A stretch of 64,000 nucleotides of DNA, from NCBI GenBank assembly GCA_016932505.1, contig JAFGCT010000006.1, positions 1 through 64,000 of the forward strand, given 5' to 3'. Source of the stretch: Candidatus Peregrinibacteria bacterium (GTDB taxonomy: Bacteria > Patescibacteriota > Gracilibacteria > UM-FILTER-43-11). Under the pieces are notes generated by a model that searched no databases, was not told the DNA's origin, and worked only from the letters and a program-made list of their open reading frames with translations. Positions within the stretch are counted from its first letter, which is position 1. The number at the start of each line of letters is the position of its first letter. A program made the position numbers and the translations under genes. This document shows, in pieces, positions 43,817 through 52,410 of the stretch.

Positions 43817-44596
43817 ATGTTGGAATCAGTTCCGAAAATCATGGGGGTGCTTAACATTACACCTGATTCTTTTTCCGGAGATGGTGTTGTTGAAGATTTT
43901 AAGCCCTGTCTTTTAAAATTAATTGAAGATGGTGCAGATATTATTGATGTTGGCGGTGAATCTACGGGGCCAGGGTCAAAAGAAGTTTCATTGGATGAGG
44001 AAATGGAAAGAATTAGACCGGTCATTGATTACATAGCTAAAGAGAAGCTTGCAAACAAGGTCGAATTCTCAATCGATACCTATAAAGCACCTATCGCCAA
44101 ATACGCGCTCGAACACGGTTTTACAATTGTAAATGATGTAACTGCCCTGCGCGGAGACAGTGAAATGCTTGATGTTTTATTGGAATATAATCCAAAGGTG
44201 ATTCTAATGTATTCAAAAGACTCAACTCCTCGTACTAGCACTGAATCCATTGAATACGACGACGTCATCGCCAGTATAAAAACATTCTTTATCAGCCGTA
44301 TAGTAGAACTGGTTGATGCAGGTTTTGATGAAGATAACATAATAATCGACCCTGGAATGGGCATGTTTGTTTCCGCGGAACCGAAATATAGTTTTGAGAT
44401 AATTGAACGTCTACCAGAGCTAAGGCAACTCGGTTATCCAATATGCATCGGTATATCACGTAAGTCATTTTTAGGTGGTGATATCAAAAACCGTGATAAG
44501 CCATCTGTCGAATATAGCTTAAAAGCTATTGAAAATGGCGCAAGCATTGTACGGGTGCATAATGTCATGCTATTAAAGAAACAAATGGCTGACTAA
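43817..44596 (+). CDS. folP: Dihydropteroate synthase
   Basis: FolP condenses 4-aminobenzoate with hydroxymethyl-dihydropterin diphosphate. PKIMGVLNITPDSFSGDG, DIIDVGGESTGPGS, FSIDTYKAPIAKYAL, NDVTALRG, IIDPGMGMF, GISRKSFLG and VRVHNVM match the family through all substrate loops. Length 259 aa is normal. It follows pabC by 47 nt of AT-rich spacer. Confidence 0.95.
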   Translation: MLESVPKIMGVLNITPDSFSGDGVVEDFKPCLLKLIEDGADIIDVGGESTGPGSKEVSLDEEMERIRPVIDYIAKEKLANKVEFSIDTYKAPIAKYALEHGFTIVNDVTALRGDSEMLDVLLEYNPKVILMYSKDSTPRTSTESIEYDDVIASIKTFFISRIVELVDAGFDEDNIIIDPGMGMFVSAEPKYSFEIIERLPELRQLGYPICIGISRKSFLGGDIKNRDKPSVEYSLKAIENGASIVRVHNVMLLKKQMAD

Positions 44597-44597
44597 T

Positions 44598-44876
44598 TTA
44601 CCAATCTCCATCCTTGTCCATTTGTAATAATAACGCTTCTCTGTCATCAAAAAATTCCCCTCTTTCAAATTGCTGATGGGGAGCACTATCTGACGAAAAT
44701 CCAAAATGTGCATCCAGATTCGTAAGTGGCTGTCGTTCTCCAATTGCAAAGATATCTTTTGTTCTTTTTCTTGCTCCTCTTGGGTCATTTTCAATAAGCC
44801 ACCTTGTTCCATCTGTTTCTTCATCGTGGTTAATCGGTTCACTCAGATTTAATTGTTTCAGCCATTCTGTAGACAT
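44598..44876 (-). CDS. Hypothetical protein, 92 aa
   Basis: A polar, acidic, soluble protein (MSTEWLKQLNLSEPINHDEE...) that converges on folP with almost no gap. No domain is recognised. Coding status rests on composition and fit between neighbours. Confidence 0.5.
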   Translation of the reverse strand: MSTEWLKQLNLSEPINHDEETDGTRWLIENDPRGARKRTKDIFAIGERQPLTNLDAHFGFSSDSAPHQQFERGEFFDDREALLLQMDKDGDW

Positions 44877-44955
44877 ATAATATCAGATACTTAAATATTT
44901 TCTTAAGCATTTTAACTTTAGAAATAGCCATAAATCAAATATAAATTGATGAATA

Positions 44956-44984
44956 TTGACTAAAAATAATTTATATTGTAAAAT
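44956..44984 (+). promoter_or_regulatory. Promoter for the 45009 gene
   Basis: TTGACT (44956-44961) and TAAAAT (44979-44984) are 17 nt apart; the ATG follows only 25 nt later. Confidence 0.8.
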
Positions 44985-45008
44985 TTAAGCCACTAAAAAC
45001 CACATCAG

Positions 45009-45572
45009 ATGGGAACAGGGAATAAAAAATCAGAGATTAGATTATTTACACCAATGGATTTGTCAACAAATCCGGAAGAATTGGGGTTTGATTCAATGCG
45101 AAGAGACGAAACTTATAAATATTGTTCCTCTGGACCAAAAGCATTGAGATACGCTTATGCTAAATATCTTGAAGCAGGCATTCCGGAAGGAGATATATTA
45201 TTGGCAATAAAAGAAATAAATGACAAGGTATCTGCGCTGTTAGAGAATGGTGAATTGTATGAGAGCCCTGACAAAGTAGATGGTTGGGGATATCTATTTG
45301 ATATTTCTTCAACAAATATTTTAACAAATATTTTTGATGATTATTGTGAAGAGGAATCGATTAGTATATTTAATAAAGATAAAGGGGGTCTAATGGAAGA
45401 AGAACAGGGGTCGGGTCTTAAGGTTGCAGTCAGAATTTCTGACACAACAATAATTGCTATTAAAAAATCTACATTAAAAAGGCTTTGTGAATACACAAGG
45501 AATTTAATGGATCAAATGTTATTGATAGATGGTTTAAAATTCAGTCCTAAGGAAAATGAGGCAAGTGCGTAA
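45009..45572 (+). CDS. Hypothetical protein, 187 aa
   Basis: A soluble, mostly helical protein (MGTGNKKSEIRLFTPMDLST...) with no recognised domain. A good promoter and very short leader support it. It converges on the small 45574 gene, leaving 1 nt between the stops. Confidence 0.6.
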   Translation: MGTGNKKSEIRLFTPMDLSTNPEELGFDSMRRDETYKYCSSGPKALRYAYAKYLEAGIPEGDILLAIKEINDKVSALLENGELYESPDKVDGWGYLFDISSTNILTNIFDDYCEEESISIFNKDKGGLMEEEQGSGLKVAVRISDTTIIAIKKSTLKRLCEYTRNLMDQMLLIDGLKFSPKENEASA

Positions 45573-45573
45573 A

Positions 45574-45750
45574 CTATGCCTCTCCGCCTTCATTATTCCA
45601 GAATTTTTTATGCAATTCACGTTCTAATCCAGTTAATGCTTCAGGATTAAAATGTTTAATATTCACATCCGTATCTGTGGGGGTAATATCAACTTCCTCA
45701 ACCTGAGTATCATCTGCTATTTTCGGTGCTTCAATATCTTCTGGTTTCAT
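45574..45750 (-). CDS. Small acidic protein, 58 aa
   Basis: MKPEDIEAPKIADDTQVEEV... runs to GGEA with a continuous AT-rich frame. A matching minus-strand promoter lies 38 nt upstream of its start. It is soluble and unrecognised, of similar style to the 52-aa protein at 8041. Confidence 0.55.
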   Translation of the reverse strand: MKPEDIEAPKIADDTQVEEVDITPTDTDVNIKHFNPEALTGLERELHKKFWNNEGGEA

Positions 45751-45787
45751 ATGTGTCTTTATGGAATATATACAAACTTAGTATTTT

Positions 45788-45815
45788 ATTATATCATATA
45801 GATAAAATCAGTCAA
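45788..45815 (-). promoter_or_regulatory. Promoter for the 45574-45750 gene
   Basis: On the minus strand, TTGACT (45815-45810) and TATAAT (45793-45788) are 16 nt apart. On the plus strand, TTGCTATGAT (about 45834-45843) could be an extended -10 for the PTPS gene. Confidence 0.7.
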
Positions 45816-45870
45816 GTTTTAATTTCTTGAAAAGTTGCTATGATATAAACCTCCAAAACTCAATATTTAT

Positions 45871-46215
45871 ATGAAAATTGCCAAAGAATTTACCTTCGAT
45901 TCAGCACATTTTTTAACCGACTATCACGGCAAGTGTGAAAAATTACACGGGCATACTTACAGAATGAGAGTAGTAATTGAGGGCGAAGTTCAGGCAAATG
46001 GTCTTGTAATGGATTTTGCAGAGCTGAAAGAAATAGTAAATAAAAAGGTGGTTAACGTATGGGATCATGCGAATATTAACGATACATTAGAACATCCATC
46101 TGCGGAAAATATGTGTATATGGGCATGGAATCAGTTAAAAGATGATTTAAAAGGACTATTTGAAATAAGAATTTGGGAAACGGCTAATTCATTCGCCATA
46201 TATAATGGTCAATAA
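45871..46215 (+). CDS. 6-pyruvoyl-tetrahydropterin synthase family (PTPS-I/III type)
   Basis: A COG0720 tunnelling-fold enzyme acting on dihydroneopterin triphosphate. Zinc ligands are FDSAHFL and LHGHTY. The catalytic segment reads CEKLHGH, combining the Cys of QueD (PTPS-I) with the adjacent Glu of folate-type PTPS-III. This CExxHGH form is reported for dual-function PTPS-I/III enzymes. With folP, folK and folE around it and no folB in the window, it probably supplies hydroxymethyl-dihydropterin, bypassing FolB. A queuosine role is not excluded. Confidence 0.85.
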   Translation: MKIAKEFTFDSAHFLTDYHGKCEKLHGHTYRMRVVIEGEVQANGLVMDFAELKEIVNKKVVNVWDHANINDTLEHPSAENMCIWAWNQLKDDLKGLFEIRIWETANSFAIYNGQ

Positions 46216-46233
46216 TTTAATGATTAATCTTCA

Positions 46234-46782
46234 ATGACAAATACTAAATTAATCACAGCATACCTATCACTTGGCTCTAATATTGGAGATCGCCTTGATT
46301 TCCTTTCTGCCGCAAAAGAAAAAATTGAGAATCATCCAGAAATGAAACTTGTTGCAGAATCTCAAATATATGAAACGGAACCATGGCCTCATACAACAAA
46401 AAAAGAAAGATTTGATGATGAAGTTAGACCAAGCATTGAAGAAGGTCCTTTGTGGTTTTTAAATCAGGTAATCAAAATAGAAACCGATCTTGAGCCGGAC
46501 GATTTATTGGAAGAAATTGAGCAGATAGAAGTCGACCTTGGGCGAAAGCATAAAAATAATATGGGCCCACGCGAAATTGATATTGATATTTTGTTATATG
46601 GCGATGAAGTAATAGATTTTCCACATCTTCAAATACCGCACCGGCACATTATGGACAGGCGATTTGTCCTTGAGCCTTTGGTTGAAATGGAAGCAGATTT
46701 GGTCGACCCTAGAACAGGTCAGATGTACAGATATATATTAGAAAATCTGGAAGATGATTTTCAGGTAGCGCCATTTCTGTAA
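46234..46782 (+). CDS. folK: 2-amino-4-hydroxy-6-hydroxymethyldihydropteridine diphosphokinase
   Basis: FolK activates hydroxymethyl-dihydropterin with ATP. YLSLGSNIGDRLDFLSAAKE, SQIYETEPW, FLNQVIKIET, the signature GPREIDIDILLYGDEVID and IPHRHIMDRRFVLEPL are all present. An acidic insertion (about residues 54-70) lengthens the loop after the YETEPW strand. It is co-directional with PTPS (18 nt) and folE (55 nt). Confidence 0.94.
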   Translation: MTNTKLITAYLSLGSNIGDRLDFLSAAKEKIENHPEMKLVAESQIYETEPWPHTTKKERFDDEVRPSIEEGPLWFLNQVIKIETDLEPDDLLEEIEQIEVDLGRKHKNNMGPREIDIDILLYGDEVIDFPHLQIPHRHIMDRRFVLEPLVEMEADLVDPRTGQMYRYILENLEDDFQVAPFL

Positions 46783-46837
46783 GAAATGGAATTCTCAATT
46801 TTAAATTTACAATTTCTAATCAAATCCCAATTAATAA

Positions 46838-47383
46838 ATGAATAATGTTGAAAAACTCATCAAAGAACTAATAGCTCAAATAGATGACCCAAAGCGGGAA
46901 GGGCTTGTAGATACTCCAAAACGTGTAGCGAAAAGTTTTGAAAAACTATACGGCGGTTATAACAAAGATCCCCAAAAAATCATTACGGTATTTGATAATG
47001 AGGGCTATGACGAAATGATAATTGCAAAAGACATCGATTTTTATTCTATGTGTGAACATCACATGCTTCCTTTTTTCGGTAAGGTCTACATCGGTTATTT
47101 ACCGGACGACAAAATCATTGGGCTTTCCAAATTGCCAAGAATGGTCGAAATATTTTCCCGCAGACTTCAAAATCAGGAGCGTCTTACAAAACAAATCGCT
47201 GATACATTAAATGACCTACTTAAACCAAAAGGAGTCGGAGTAGTAATAAAAGCAATGCATTTATGTATGAAAGCGAGAGGTGTTGAAAAACAAAACTGCG
47301 AAATAACAACCTCATCATTCACTGGATTGTTTAAATCAAAACTAAACACAAGGAGCGAATTCTTGAATTTAATTGGAAACTGA
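46838..47383 (+). CDS. folE: GTP cyclohydrolase I
   Basis: FolE converts GTP to dihydroneopterin triphosphate, the first folate step. The zinc site CEHHMLPFFGKVYIGY, IIGLSKLPRMVEIFSRRLQ, and HLCMKARGVEKQNCEITTS with the third zinc Cys are intact. Length 181 aa is typical. The spacer before it reuses the word AATTTACAATTTCTAATCAA found at 32.5 kb. It ends the folate block. Confidence 0.95.
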   Translation: MNNVEKLIKELIAQIDDPKREGLVDTPKRVAKSFEKLYGGYNKDPQKIITVFDNEGYDEMIIAKDIDFYSMCEHHMLPFFGKVYIGYLPDDKIIGLSKLPRMVEIFSRRLQNQERLTKQIADTLNDLLKPKGVGVVIKAMHLCMKARGVEKQNCEITTSSFTGLFKSKLNTRSEFLNLIGN

Positions 47384-47519
47384 TTGGCTGGAGTATTAAC
47401 ATTATGTTAAAATTCAAAAGAAAGTAAAATAATATGACAGTTGAAATAAAGATGTTTATATCGAATAAATACAAACAAAGTGCTGATTTCAGTAGTTATT
47501 ATTTGTATAATTAATCTAC

Positions 47520-47548
47520 TTGACAAATATAAATCATTATTGTAAAAT
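47520..47548 (+). promoter_or_regulatory. Promoter for the 47586 gene
   Basis: TTGACA (47520-47525) and TAAAAT (47543-47548) are 17 nt apart. The 200-bp spacer after folE otherwise holds only an unconvincing 26-codon frame (47434-47514). Confidence 0.8.
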
Positions 47549-47585
47549 AGGCTTTGCACTTTGAGATTTAATAATTATTTTTCCT

Positions 47586-48104
47586 ATGAATGAATCATTT
47601 GAAACTGAAAGTCCCTATGCAAGATTAAACCAAGATGAGCAAGATGCTTTGAAAAGAATATTTGAAGTCGGGCAATTAGGTACAGATGGCGAGCCACAAA
47701 AAGAACAAGGGCTTGTAGATGAAGATGTCTTGGCTAATTTAGTAATAGAAGGAGATGAGGTAGACCTTATGTTAGCTGAATTAAACAGAGAGTGCGAGGA
47801 GGCTAGGGTGTATATCAAACAAGCTATAAGTAGTCATGGCTATGGTTTCGTCTTTCATACGTATTACACAAAAGTAATGAAAGAATGTGGAAATGACATT
47901 AGAAAAGCAAGAAGGGCAGTTGCCTTCTATTATGGTTTAGAAGAAGGCAGGGATTCAAATGAAAATAATGAGTTTCAAACCTGGAGGTTAGGTGCTGATT
48001 TACGAACAGATAGGCAATTTGGAACAGAAAGGATATATTTTGACGAAAAAAGTGCAACTAGGGATGTAATAAATACAATCGTTTCAAAGGTGCCCTTTAA
48101 TTAA
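47586..48104 (+). CDS. Hypothetical protein, 172 aa
   Basis: An acidic, helical, soluble protein (MNESFETESPYARLNQDEQD...) with a strong promoter and a 38-nt leader. No domain is recognised. Its N-terminus resembles sigma/anti-sigma-like acidic helices only superficially. It converges on the methyltransferase gene. Confidence 0.6.
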   Translation: MNESFETESPYARLNQDEQDALKRIFEVGQLGTDGEPQKEQGLVDEDVLANLVIEGDEVDLMLAELNRECEEARVYIKQAISSHGYGFVFHTYYTKVMKECGNDIRKARRAVAFYYGLEEGRDSNENNEFQTWRLGADLRTDRQFGTERIYFDEKSATRDVINTIVSKVPFN

Positions 48105-48110
48105 AGCGGT

Positions 48111-48713
48111 CTACTTGCGTAACACTAATATCTGGCTAACCCAAACATCATCACCCTCATTTACGATGATCTCTTTTTCGATACCATAAGCCAGTTTCTG
48201 CGCTGCCTCCACAACATGTCTTGGAAAATGGTTATAGCACTGAATAGTGTATTTGCCATGTCCATCATCTAATATCAACGGCTTTCTATAATGAATATTC
48301 ACCAATACAAAAATTCCATCGTCTTTTAATACTCTGTAAACTTCATCCATAAAAGGTTCAATTTTTTTTAAGTGAACCATGGCAAGGGTAGAAAAAACCA
48401 TATCAAAACTTTCATCTTCAAGAGGCATATCTTCCATATCTCCTTCAATAGTTTTGATGTCATGATTCTTTTGGGAAAGCAGATGGAGCATCTCAGGTGA
48501 AATATCCAACGCTGTTACATCCGCACCTGCTTTTTTCAGTTTAACCGAAAGTCTTCCTGTGCCTGCACCGGCATCCAATACCTTCTTGCCTTTTGTAAGT
48601 TCAATATAAGGGGTTAAGTTTTCTTTTTCAAAACTATCCCAGTATTTTTCACTTTCATCGTAAATTTCCGCATATCTTGCGTAACCCTCTTTAGAAGGAA
48701 GTTTTCTTTGCAT
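48111..48713 (-). CDS. Class I SAM-dependent methyltransferase
   Basis: The 200-residue Rossmann methyltransferase shows motif I VLDAGAGTGRLSVKLKKAGA, then VTALDISPEMLHLL, IEGDMEDMPLEDESFDMVFSTLAMVHL and EVYRVLKDDGIFVLVNIH. This is the type-11 (UbiE/BioC-like) layout. The substrate is unknown and the flanking genes give no clue. Confidence 0.85.
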   Translation of the reverse strand: MQRKLPSKEGYARYAEIYDESEKYWDSFEKENLTPYIELTKGKKVLDAGAGTGRLSVKLKKAGADVTALDISPEMLHLLSQKNHDIKTIEGDMEDMPLEDESFDMVFSTLAMVHLKKIEPFMDEVYRVLKDDGIFVLVNIHYRKPLILDDGHGKYTIQCYNHFPRHVVEAAQKLAYGIEKEIIVNEGDDVWVSQILVLRK

Positions 48714-48729
48714 ATATTATAACTTGTGG

Positions 48730-48776
48730 ACTAATAAACTGATAAACAGCGTTAGTAAGTCCTTCAGTTTATTAGT
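48730..48776. terminator. 12-bp inverted repeat between two minus-strand genes
   Basis: ACTAATAAACTG (48730-48741) pairs perfectly with CAGTTTATTAGT (48765-48776). It lies after the Yip1-like gene and upstream of the methyltransferase. Confidence 0.65.
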
Positions 48777-48778
48777 TG

Positions 48779-49534
48779 TTATTGAGCGTCAGGAATATTT
48801 ATTTCCATTACTTGTCCATCCGGTCCTTGAATTGTCATTTTTCCATCAACCATTTTTACGCTTCCTGTTCCTTCATCGGTTGGTACTGTCATTTCAAAAT
48901 TATCCTCATCCATTACATCAATATTGCCCATACTTCCACCAGGAATTTCAAAATTTCCTGAATAATTTGTTCTACCCATAGAACCATAGTTGAATAGTTT
49001 TGAGAAGATAGCAACAACAATCAACATCACAATTAAAGTACCTGCAATTTTTGCACCTGAAAGTTTATGTACAAGAGCTAATATTTTAATAATCAAAACA
49101 ATTCCCCATATAAGAACCGCTAAACTAAGAACCATTGTTACAGCTCCACCAGTAAAAGCACCAAGAGCTCCAGCAAGAACAGGTCCAAGAGCACCAAGCC
49201 ATCCAAGTATAGAAGCATAAGAAGCAACTCTGAAGAACTCATCATGTTTACCCTTACCTCCAAAAACTTTTTGAGCGATTAAGCTTAATAAATAAATGCT
49301 GATTACTGCCATTATCACCTGCATTATTGCCCCCTTAATAACAAAGCTAAGAGAAAGAAATTTTCCCATAAAAACAAGCTGAGTTATTAAAGCTAAAACA
49401 GCACTTGCGATAATTATATAAAGACCGAATACAGTCTTTTTCTTATCAGCCATCACATGATTCATAGCTGTTTTATCAAAAAGAACAACATTGATAGCTG
49501 TTTTAATTTCAGCAGTTATATTATTTTTATTCAT
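48779..49534 (-). CDS. Yip1-like membrane protein
   Basis: A 251-residue protein with five hydrophobic segments in the first 180 residues (GLYIIIASAVLALITQLVFM, VIKGAIMQVIMAVISIYLL, VASYASILGWLGAL and others), as in Yip1/DUF1282-type proteins. An acidic extracytoplasmic tail contains GSVKMVDGKMTIQGPDGQVM. Function is unknown. Confidence 0.65.
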   Translation of the reverse strand: MNKNNITAEIKTAINVVLFDKTAMNHVMADKKKTVFGLYIIIASAVLALITQLVFMGKFLSLSFVIKGAIMQVIMAVISIYLLSLIAQKVFGGKGKHDEFFRVASYASILGWLGALGPVLAGALGAFTGGAVTMVLSLAVLIWGIVLIIKILALVHKLSGAKIAGTLIVMLIVVAIFSKLFNYGSMGRTNYSGNFEIPGGSMGNIDVMDEDNFEMTVPTDEGTGSVKMVDGKMTIQGPDGQVMEINIPDAQ

Positions 49535-49586
49535 TTTAAATTATTTATTTAATATTACTGAAAGCAGTTTATCAAAAGGCATCCTA

Positions 49587-49633
49587 AAAGGCAAAGCAAC
49601 GGAAATCCTTTGCCTTTTCCTTTTCCTTTGCCT
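49587..49633. repeat. Inverted low-complexity spacer
   Basis: AAAAGGCAAAG (49587-49597) pairs perfectly with CTTTGCCTTTT (49609-49619), and CTTTGCC recurs at 49627-49633. The words match those before the TyrA-PheA gene. Confidence 0.65.
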
Positions 49634-49645
49634 TACAATGAATAT

Positions 49646-50374
49646 ATGGAATCAATAACAATAAACAATAGGGAAGTTCCGTTTATACTAAAGCGCAGTA
49701 CTCGTGCTAGACGCCTTAGAATGCAGGTTGATTCGGAAAAAAGACAGATTGTAATGACAATTCCACGTTTTACATTAAATTTCGAGGTCAACAGGTTTAT
49801 TAATAATCAGAAGCCATGGATTGAGAAACAACTATCCAAGATTGAAAAACATAATAAAACACACCCAAAACCAAAATATTTAAATGGCGATGTATTTTAT
49901 TATTTAGGTGAAGCGGTAACTTTGGAATTAGTGCCTTCCAGCTTTTGGCGACCAAGAATAAACATACGTGGGGATAAAATGGTCATGTCCATCCACCGTG
50001 AAATGACAATGTCCGAAGGTAAAAAGCTAATTAAAAAAACAATACAGTCTTTTTATAAAAATAAGGCTGAAGAAGTAATACATGACCGACTTCAGTTCTT
50101 TAACGAATACTATCAACTTGAATACAAACGAGTTACTCTCCGCAACCAAAAAAGCCGATGGGGGAGTTGTTCGGGTAAAAAGAATCTCAACTTCAACTGG
50201 AAGCTTATAATGGCACCAATAGAAATTATTGATTACGTAGTAGTGCACGAAATGTGCCACCTAAAGCAAATGAACCACTCCGCTAAATTCTGGAATCTTG
50301 TCTCTTTAAAAATTCCTTATCACAATGATGCTAAGAAATGGCTTAAGGAAAACAATTATCTACTTAGTGCTTAG
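49646..50374 (+). CDS. YgjP/DUF45-type zinc metallopeptidase
   Basis: The protein carries VPFILKRSTRARRLRMQV near the start, then the conserved LRNQKSRWGSCSGKKNLNFNW and the zinc site VVVHEMCHLKQMNHSAKFW (HExxH plus downstream Glu/His). This is the DUF45/SprT-like layout. ATG 49646 is chosen; the upstream in-frame extension encodes only the pyrimidine repeat. Its substrates are unknown. Confidence 0.85.
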   Translation: MESITINNREVPFILKRSTRARRLRMQVDSEKRQIVMTIPRFTLNFEVNRFINNQKPWIEKQLSKIEKHNKTHPKPKYLNGDVFYYLGEAVTLELVPSSFWRPRINIRGDKMVMSIHREMTMSEGKKLIKKTIQSFYKNKAEEVIHDRLQFFNEYYQLEYKRVTLRNQKSRWGSCSGKKNLNFNWKLIMAPIEIIDYVVVHEMCHLKQMNHSAKFWNLVSLKIPYHNDAKKWLKENNYLLSA

Positions 50375-50379
50375 AGTTA

Positions 50380-51243
50380 TTAGTACATTTTTGCTATAGC
50401 ATCTTTCCAGCTCTGATGAATTATATCTTTGCTTTCTCGCGTAATATGTCCCGCGCCACCCACCCAACAATAAGATGGTTGGCCTACTTGATTATTGTCT
50501 TTATCAATAATCATAAAGTTAACTCTTGTGCCAATCGAATAATCAACTGATCCAGGTTCATGAAGTTTATAAAAATTATGAAGGCCTTCCATTTCAATAT
50601 TATCTCTTGCATATTTTTCTGCATTTGCCTGAGTCATTCCTTCTCCACCTAGATAAAATGGCAAACCTAAAATCTTTTCTTGCTTTTTACCATCTCTATC
50701 TATTAAATCAATTTTAATTTGATATTCACCTGGAGGAATATTAATGGCACTTTCTAAAGGTGTAGGAGTAATTATATCATCGTTATCTATTAGCCATTTA
50801 CATGCTTTGAACACGCGATTGCTATGCTTCAAGTTGTCGAGCAATTTCTGATTAATTTCTTTATGGAATTCTTTTCTTGCTAAACTGATATTATATAAAT
50901 AATGACGATTTTTAATATCACCAAAGTATGTAGCAGGATTATCAATATCATCAGGTACAGATATTGATTCAATATATTTATCTTCTGCTTCTTGAAGAAA
51001 AACATCAGAGCCTGGTAATCCTCTAAAGTTATCAGCGTTTATCAAAATAACATCTGCCCAGTTTCCGCCACTATATTTAAAGGATTCATCAAGGTATTGT
51101 CCAAAACCTTCTATATAGCCATTTTGTATTGCAAATGTATCTAGCTTTTGAGTCAGTTCGTTCGCACCATTCAATATTGTTTGAATCTTTTTGCGACCGA
51201 GTGGCACCTCTGTTTCAGATGATTCACTAATTACTTCATTCAT
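50380..51243 (-). CDS. Hypothetical protein, 287 aa
   Basis: A soluble protein with no signal peptide (MNEVISESSETEVPLGRKKI...). The second half is beta-rich (NIPPGEYQIKIDLIDRDGKK, NFMIIDKDNNQVGQPSYCWVGGAGHI). No family is recognised. It is divergent from the TrpR-like gene. Confidence 0.62.
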   Translation of the reverse strand: MNEVISESSETEVPLGRKKIQTILNGANELTQKLDTFAIQNGYIEGFGQYLDESFKYSGGNWADVILINADNFRGLPGSDVFLQEAEDKYIESISVPDDIDNPATYFGDIKNRHYLYNISLARKEFHKEINQKLLDNLKHSNRVFKACKWLIDNDDIITPTPLESAINIPPGEYQIKIDLIDRDGKKQEKILGLPFYLGGEGMTQANAEKYARDNIEMEGLHNFYKLHEPGSVDYSIGTRVNFMIIDKDNNQVGQPSYCWVGGAGHITRESKDIIHQSWKDAIAKMY

Positions 51244-51334
51244 AATAAAGTTTTTATAATATTTATTACTTAAGTTTCTTAATATTATAACATATTATAT
51301 AAATAATGTACAGATAATACTAAAATTATTCCCC

Positions 51335-51368
51335 TTGACTCTGTACTACTGCTCTAGTACACTAGAGC
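51335..51368 (+). promoter_or_regulatory. Promoter with embedded trp-operator-like palindromes
   Basis: TTGACT (51335-51340) and TACACT (51358-51363) are 17 nt apart. The spacer holds GTACTACTGCTCTAGTAC (51343-51360), with the same outer half-sites (GTACTA/TAGTAC) as the E. coli trp operator consensus. An overlapping GCTCTAG-TACA-CTAGAGC covers the -10. The ATG is only about 10 nt past the -10. Confidence 0.7.
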
Positions 51369-51372
51369 CCGC

Positions 51373-51687
51373 ATGAAAAAAAATGACGATAAAATACGTG
51401 GTGTAGCCAAAATAATAATGTTGGCAAAAAACGAAGACGAGGTAATCGGCATATTACACGACTTATTTACAAAATCCGAAATTGAAAAGGCACATGAACG
51501 TGTTAAGATTTTTGCATGTTTAAAAGATGGCAAATCCCAACGTGAAACAAAAAAGGAATCACATGCGGCTATTGCTACAGTTAGCCATGGTGCTAAATTT
51601 TTAAAAAACTCAGCAGTAATAATCCGTCAGGTAATAGAAACAGCGCAGAATATGGAATGGTGGCGCAGTCTTTTTTGGCGGTCCTGA
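51373..51687 (+). CDS. TrpR/YerC-family repressor
   Basis: A 104-residue helical regulator: VAKIIMLAKNEDEVIGILHDLFTKSEIEKAHERVKI, then a helix-turn-helix QRETKKESHAAIATVSHGAKFLK resembling the TrpR reading head ([20 protein letters not shown] in E. coli, from memory). Two operator-like palindromes in its own promoter suggest autoregulation. Whether it senses tryptophan is unknown; no trp biosynthetic operon is in the window, though PabA/PabB share chorismate. Confidence 0.82.
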   Translation: MKKNDDKIRGVAKIIMLAKNEDEVIGILHDLFTKSEIEKAHERVKIFACLKDGKSQRETKKESHAAIATVSHGAKFLKNSAVIIRQVIETAQNMEWWRSLFWRS

Positions 51688-51769
51688 TAACATTTATCAT
51701 TTAATATTTAATATTTATCATTTCCGCTTTATATAAGTGGATTTTTTTATTTTTAACCAATTTAATATA

Positions 51770-52336
51770 ATGACAAATCTAGATAGAGAAACATCTCCAA
51801 AGGACAATCGTATTTTTATGGTAGGTAATGAGGGAAAAATCACATCTGAAAAAGTGATAATACACCCGATATCAACTATCGAAGAGGCCCGGGTATTGCA
51901 GGAAAATACTCGTCACAAAGTATTATTAATGTCTAAAGAATTATTGGTAGCAATTCAGGAGACAGAAGAATCTCGTCCTGCAATTGAAGACTTAGGTGGG
52001 GTCAATAATAATGGGAATAAAAAACAACCTACAGGAACTCTTATAGAAAATGGAGCATCTACTACAAAAGCTTTAGCTATTCATAAAGTGAACTATCCAG
52101 GTGCTATAATGACTCTTCAAAAAAATTCAGGTAATAATTGCTTTGCATTATCGACCGATCTCGCAAGAGCATTAAAGGAATCGGATTGTGAAAATGGCAT
52201 TGTTCTTGAAGCTTCTGAATGTTCAGTATCAACCAGAGAAGAATTGGACGGAATATTTGGAGTTACTCATAGCAAAGAGCCGTTACCATTTTCTGGTCTA
52301 CCAATAGGAGGTCCAGTGTATGGAGGAGGCTATTAG
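51770..52336 (+). CDS. Hypothetical protein, 188 aa
   Basis: A soluble protein starting MTNLDRETSPKDNRIFMVGN; the ATG at 51770 is preferred over an upstream hydrophobic extension. It shows two similar halves (RHKVLLMSKELLVAIQETEE and GNNCFALSTDLARALKESD) suggesting an internal duplication. It ends in a Gly-rich tail GGPVYGGGY. No family is recognised. Confidence 0.6.
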   Translation: MTNLDRETSPKDNRIFMVGNEGKITSEKVIIHPISTIEEARVLQENTRHKVLLMSKELLVAIQETEESRPAIEDLGGVNNNGNKKQPTGTLIENGASTTKALAIHKVNYPGAIMTLQKNSGNNCFALSTDLARALKESDCENGIVLEASECSVSTREELDGIFGVTHSKEPLPFSGLPIGGPVYGGGY

Positions 52337-52410
52337 TATGTTTGCTTAAAAAAATAAAGAAAATTAGGAAAAATAACGTATAATAGATTTAGTCCAATAA
52401 CCTAATTATT

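Noticed and set aside
47434..47514. 26-codon frame between folE and the 47586 gene
   Set aside because: No SD or promoter at a suitable distance; length is expected by chance in AT-rich DNA.
48724..48981. Plus-strand frame opposite the Yip1-like gene
   Set aside because: Antisense shadow rich in His/Phe/Leu with no support; the minus-strand membrane protein is clear.
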